Shown one piece after another: positions 63,203 to 64,000 of a stretch of DNA of 64,000 bases. The position numbers and the translations under genes were made by a program. Below the pieces are notes generated by a model. That model did not search any database. It was given only the letters and a program-made list of their open reading frames with translations, and was not told the origin of the DNA. Source of the DNA: Rugamonas sp. Its GTDB lineage: Bacteria > Pseudomonadota > Gammaproteobacteria > Burkholderiales > Burkholderiaceae_D. The stretch lies in contig NZ_JANXMI010000244.1 in the NCBI RefSeq assembly GCF_025354735.1, positions 1-64,000 of the forward strand. Direction: 5' to 3'. Numbering within the stretch: position 1 is the first letter of the stretch; the number at the start of each line of letters is the position of its first letter.

Positions 63203-64000
63203 CACAGCGCCGCCGCGCGGTCGTCGGCCGGGCCCAGGTTGGCGTAGCAGGCCACGGCCGCCGGCGCCAGGCCGTCGAACAGCGAGCTGTCGGTCTCGTC
63301 GAGCAGGCCGTGGTCGGCCAGGATCTTGGTCTTGCTCAGATAGTCCGCCAGGCCCAGCAGCACGCCGCCGGCCGAGGTGGTGTCGCTGCGGCGCCGCTGC
63401 TGTTCTTCGATGGCCCGCATGACCGAGGGCGAGAAGTCCCAGTCCTGGGCGATGCGGCAGGACAGGCGGCGCGCCAGGCGCAGCAGGTTGAGGCAGAACA
63501 GCGGCGAGCCCATTTTCTCGGTGGCGCCGGCCTGGTCCATGATGCGCAGCGACACCAGCAGGCCGACGTACTGGATCAGGCCGGCCAGGAAGGCTTCCAT
63601 CGGCACCGTCTCGGGCGGCGCCGCCATCATGCGGCTGGCCAGGCCGCAGCACTCGGCCTGCTCCCACAGGCGCGGCGCCAGCTGGCGGGTGTAGGGGCCC
63701 GATTTCAGGTCGGCGATGGGCCACAGGGCCACGGCGGTAATCAACTGGCGCAGGCCGTTCTGGCCGATGACGATGATGGCGTGTTCGACGCTGGTGATGC
63801 GGGTGGCGCCGGACTGGCGCGTGTTGTTGGCGAGCCGGATCACGGCCGCCACCAGCACCATGTCGGCCGAAATCTTGCGCGCGATTTCGGCGCCGGAAAA
63901 ACTCTCGCTGCGCAGGCTTTGCAGCACTTGCGGGATCAGGCCCGGCATGCGGCGCACCAGCGCGGCGCCGGACTGGCCCGATTCGACGAGGATGGACAGG
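63202..64000 (-). CDS. HDOD domain protein, C-terminal part (cut by window end)
   Basis: The frame remains open at base 64000, so the N-terminus lies outside the window. About 265 residues are visible. The HDOD pattern is clear: IPQVLQSLRSESFSGAEIA in part, ISADMVLVAAVIRLANN, TRITSVEHAIIVIGQNGLRQLI, and GLIQYVGLLVSLRI. HDOD domains act as signalling scaffolds and often join kinase, GGDEF or receiver domains, so the missing part may hold another domain. It is the first visible gene of an overlapping chain with the racemase-like gene and arfB. Confidence 0.85.
   Translation of the reverse strand, partial: LSILVESGQSGAALVRRMPGLIPQVLQSLRSESFSGAEIARKISADMVLVAAVIRLANNTRQSGATRITSVEHAIIVIGQNGLRQLITAVALWPIADLKSGPYTRQLAPRLWEQAECCGLASRMMAAPPETVPMEAFLAGLIQYVGLLVSLRIMDQAGATEKMGSPLFCLNLLRLARRLSCRIAQDWDFSPSVMRAIEEQQRRRSDTTSAGGVLLGLADYLSKTKILADHGLLDETDSSLFDGLAPAAVACYANLGPADDRAAAL

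Noticed and set aside
63206-63724. Frame extending the racemase-like gene upstream
   Set aside because: It is an out-of-frame reading of the HDOD gene; the family start MDAALPLAGIRVLDL is at 63202.

Overview
The window is high-GC chromosomal DNA of a betaproteobacterium, most likely Oxalobacteraceae (Massilia, Duganella or Janthinobacterium type). The evidence is the order nuoM-nuoN-DUF2818-NUDIX, the adjacent ispD-ispF pair, many two-component and cyclic-di-GMP genes, and consistently GC-rich codon use. I see no rRNA, tRNA, CRISPR array, phage or insertion sequence. Genes are packed tightly, and many join by ATGA, GTGA or TAATG overlaps.

Layout. 1-5.3 kb: end of the complex I operon (nuoM, nuoN, DUF2818), an ADP-ribose-pyrophosphatase-like NUDIX enzyme, a secreted HExxH protein, ispD and ispF. 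5.3-10.7 kb: accessory stretch with a BrnTA toxin-antitoxin pair against ispF, an NmrA oxidoreductase with divergent LysR regulator, a nonsense-inactivated DUF5615 PIN-like gene, and an MFS pump with divergent TetR regulator and visible operators. 10.7-15.7 kb: ribA, a secreted trypsin-like protease and an FHA/membrane protein on the minus strand, then pirin with a divergent LysR regulator. 15.8-21.7 kb: HDOD plus PAS/degenerate-GGDEF/EAL pair, then a four-gene run (DUF1810, cysteine-free glutaredoxin-like, PPC/DUF296, S41 peptidase). 21.9-26.6 kb: MFS transporter, sodium/solute symporter, SppA.

26.7-39.0 kb is an envelope-stress and efflux block. A Spy/CpxP-like protein, a response regulator and a histidine kinase are transcribed leftward from a 438-bp spacer that carries a consensus CpxR-type box. 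An MdtA-MdtB-MdtC-outer-membrane-factor operon is transcribed rightward from the same spacer. 39.2-43.0 kb: a giant CheB-CheR-PAS-histidine kinase fusion. 43.0-49.6 kb: S46 peptidase, PnuC-family transporter, NadR-kinase-like ATPase and a small outer-membrane barrel run rightward, facing a TonB-dependent receptor whose leader is a clear TPP riboswitch. Together these look like a thiamine (or related vitamin) uptake locus.

49.6-57.4 kb: a short protein collinear with encapsulated ferritin but lacking its ferroxidase ligands, an Imm26 protein, a diguanylate cyclase, a large serine hydrolase, and an OmpR/EnvZ-type pair. 57.4-64.0 kb: two tandem FapA/DUF342 paralogues, then a leftward overlapping chain of HDOD protein (cut by the window end), alpha-methylacyl-CoA racemase-like enzyme and ArfB.

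The most interesting items are the ferroxidase-dead encapsulated-ferritin homologue with no visible shell gene, the TPP-riboswitch receptor facing a PnuC/kinase pair, the amber-stopped DUF5615 gene, the cysteine-free glutaredoxin-like protein, and the CpxR-type box between the Spy/two-component operon and the mdt operon.
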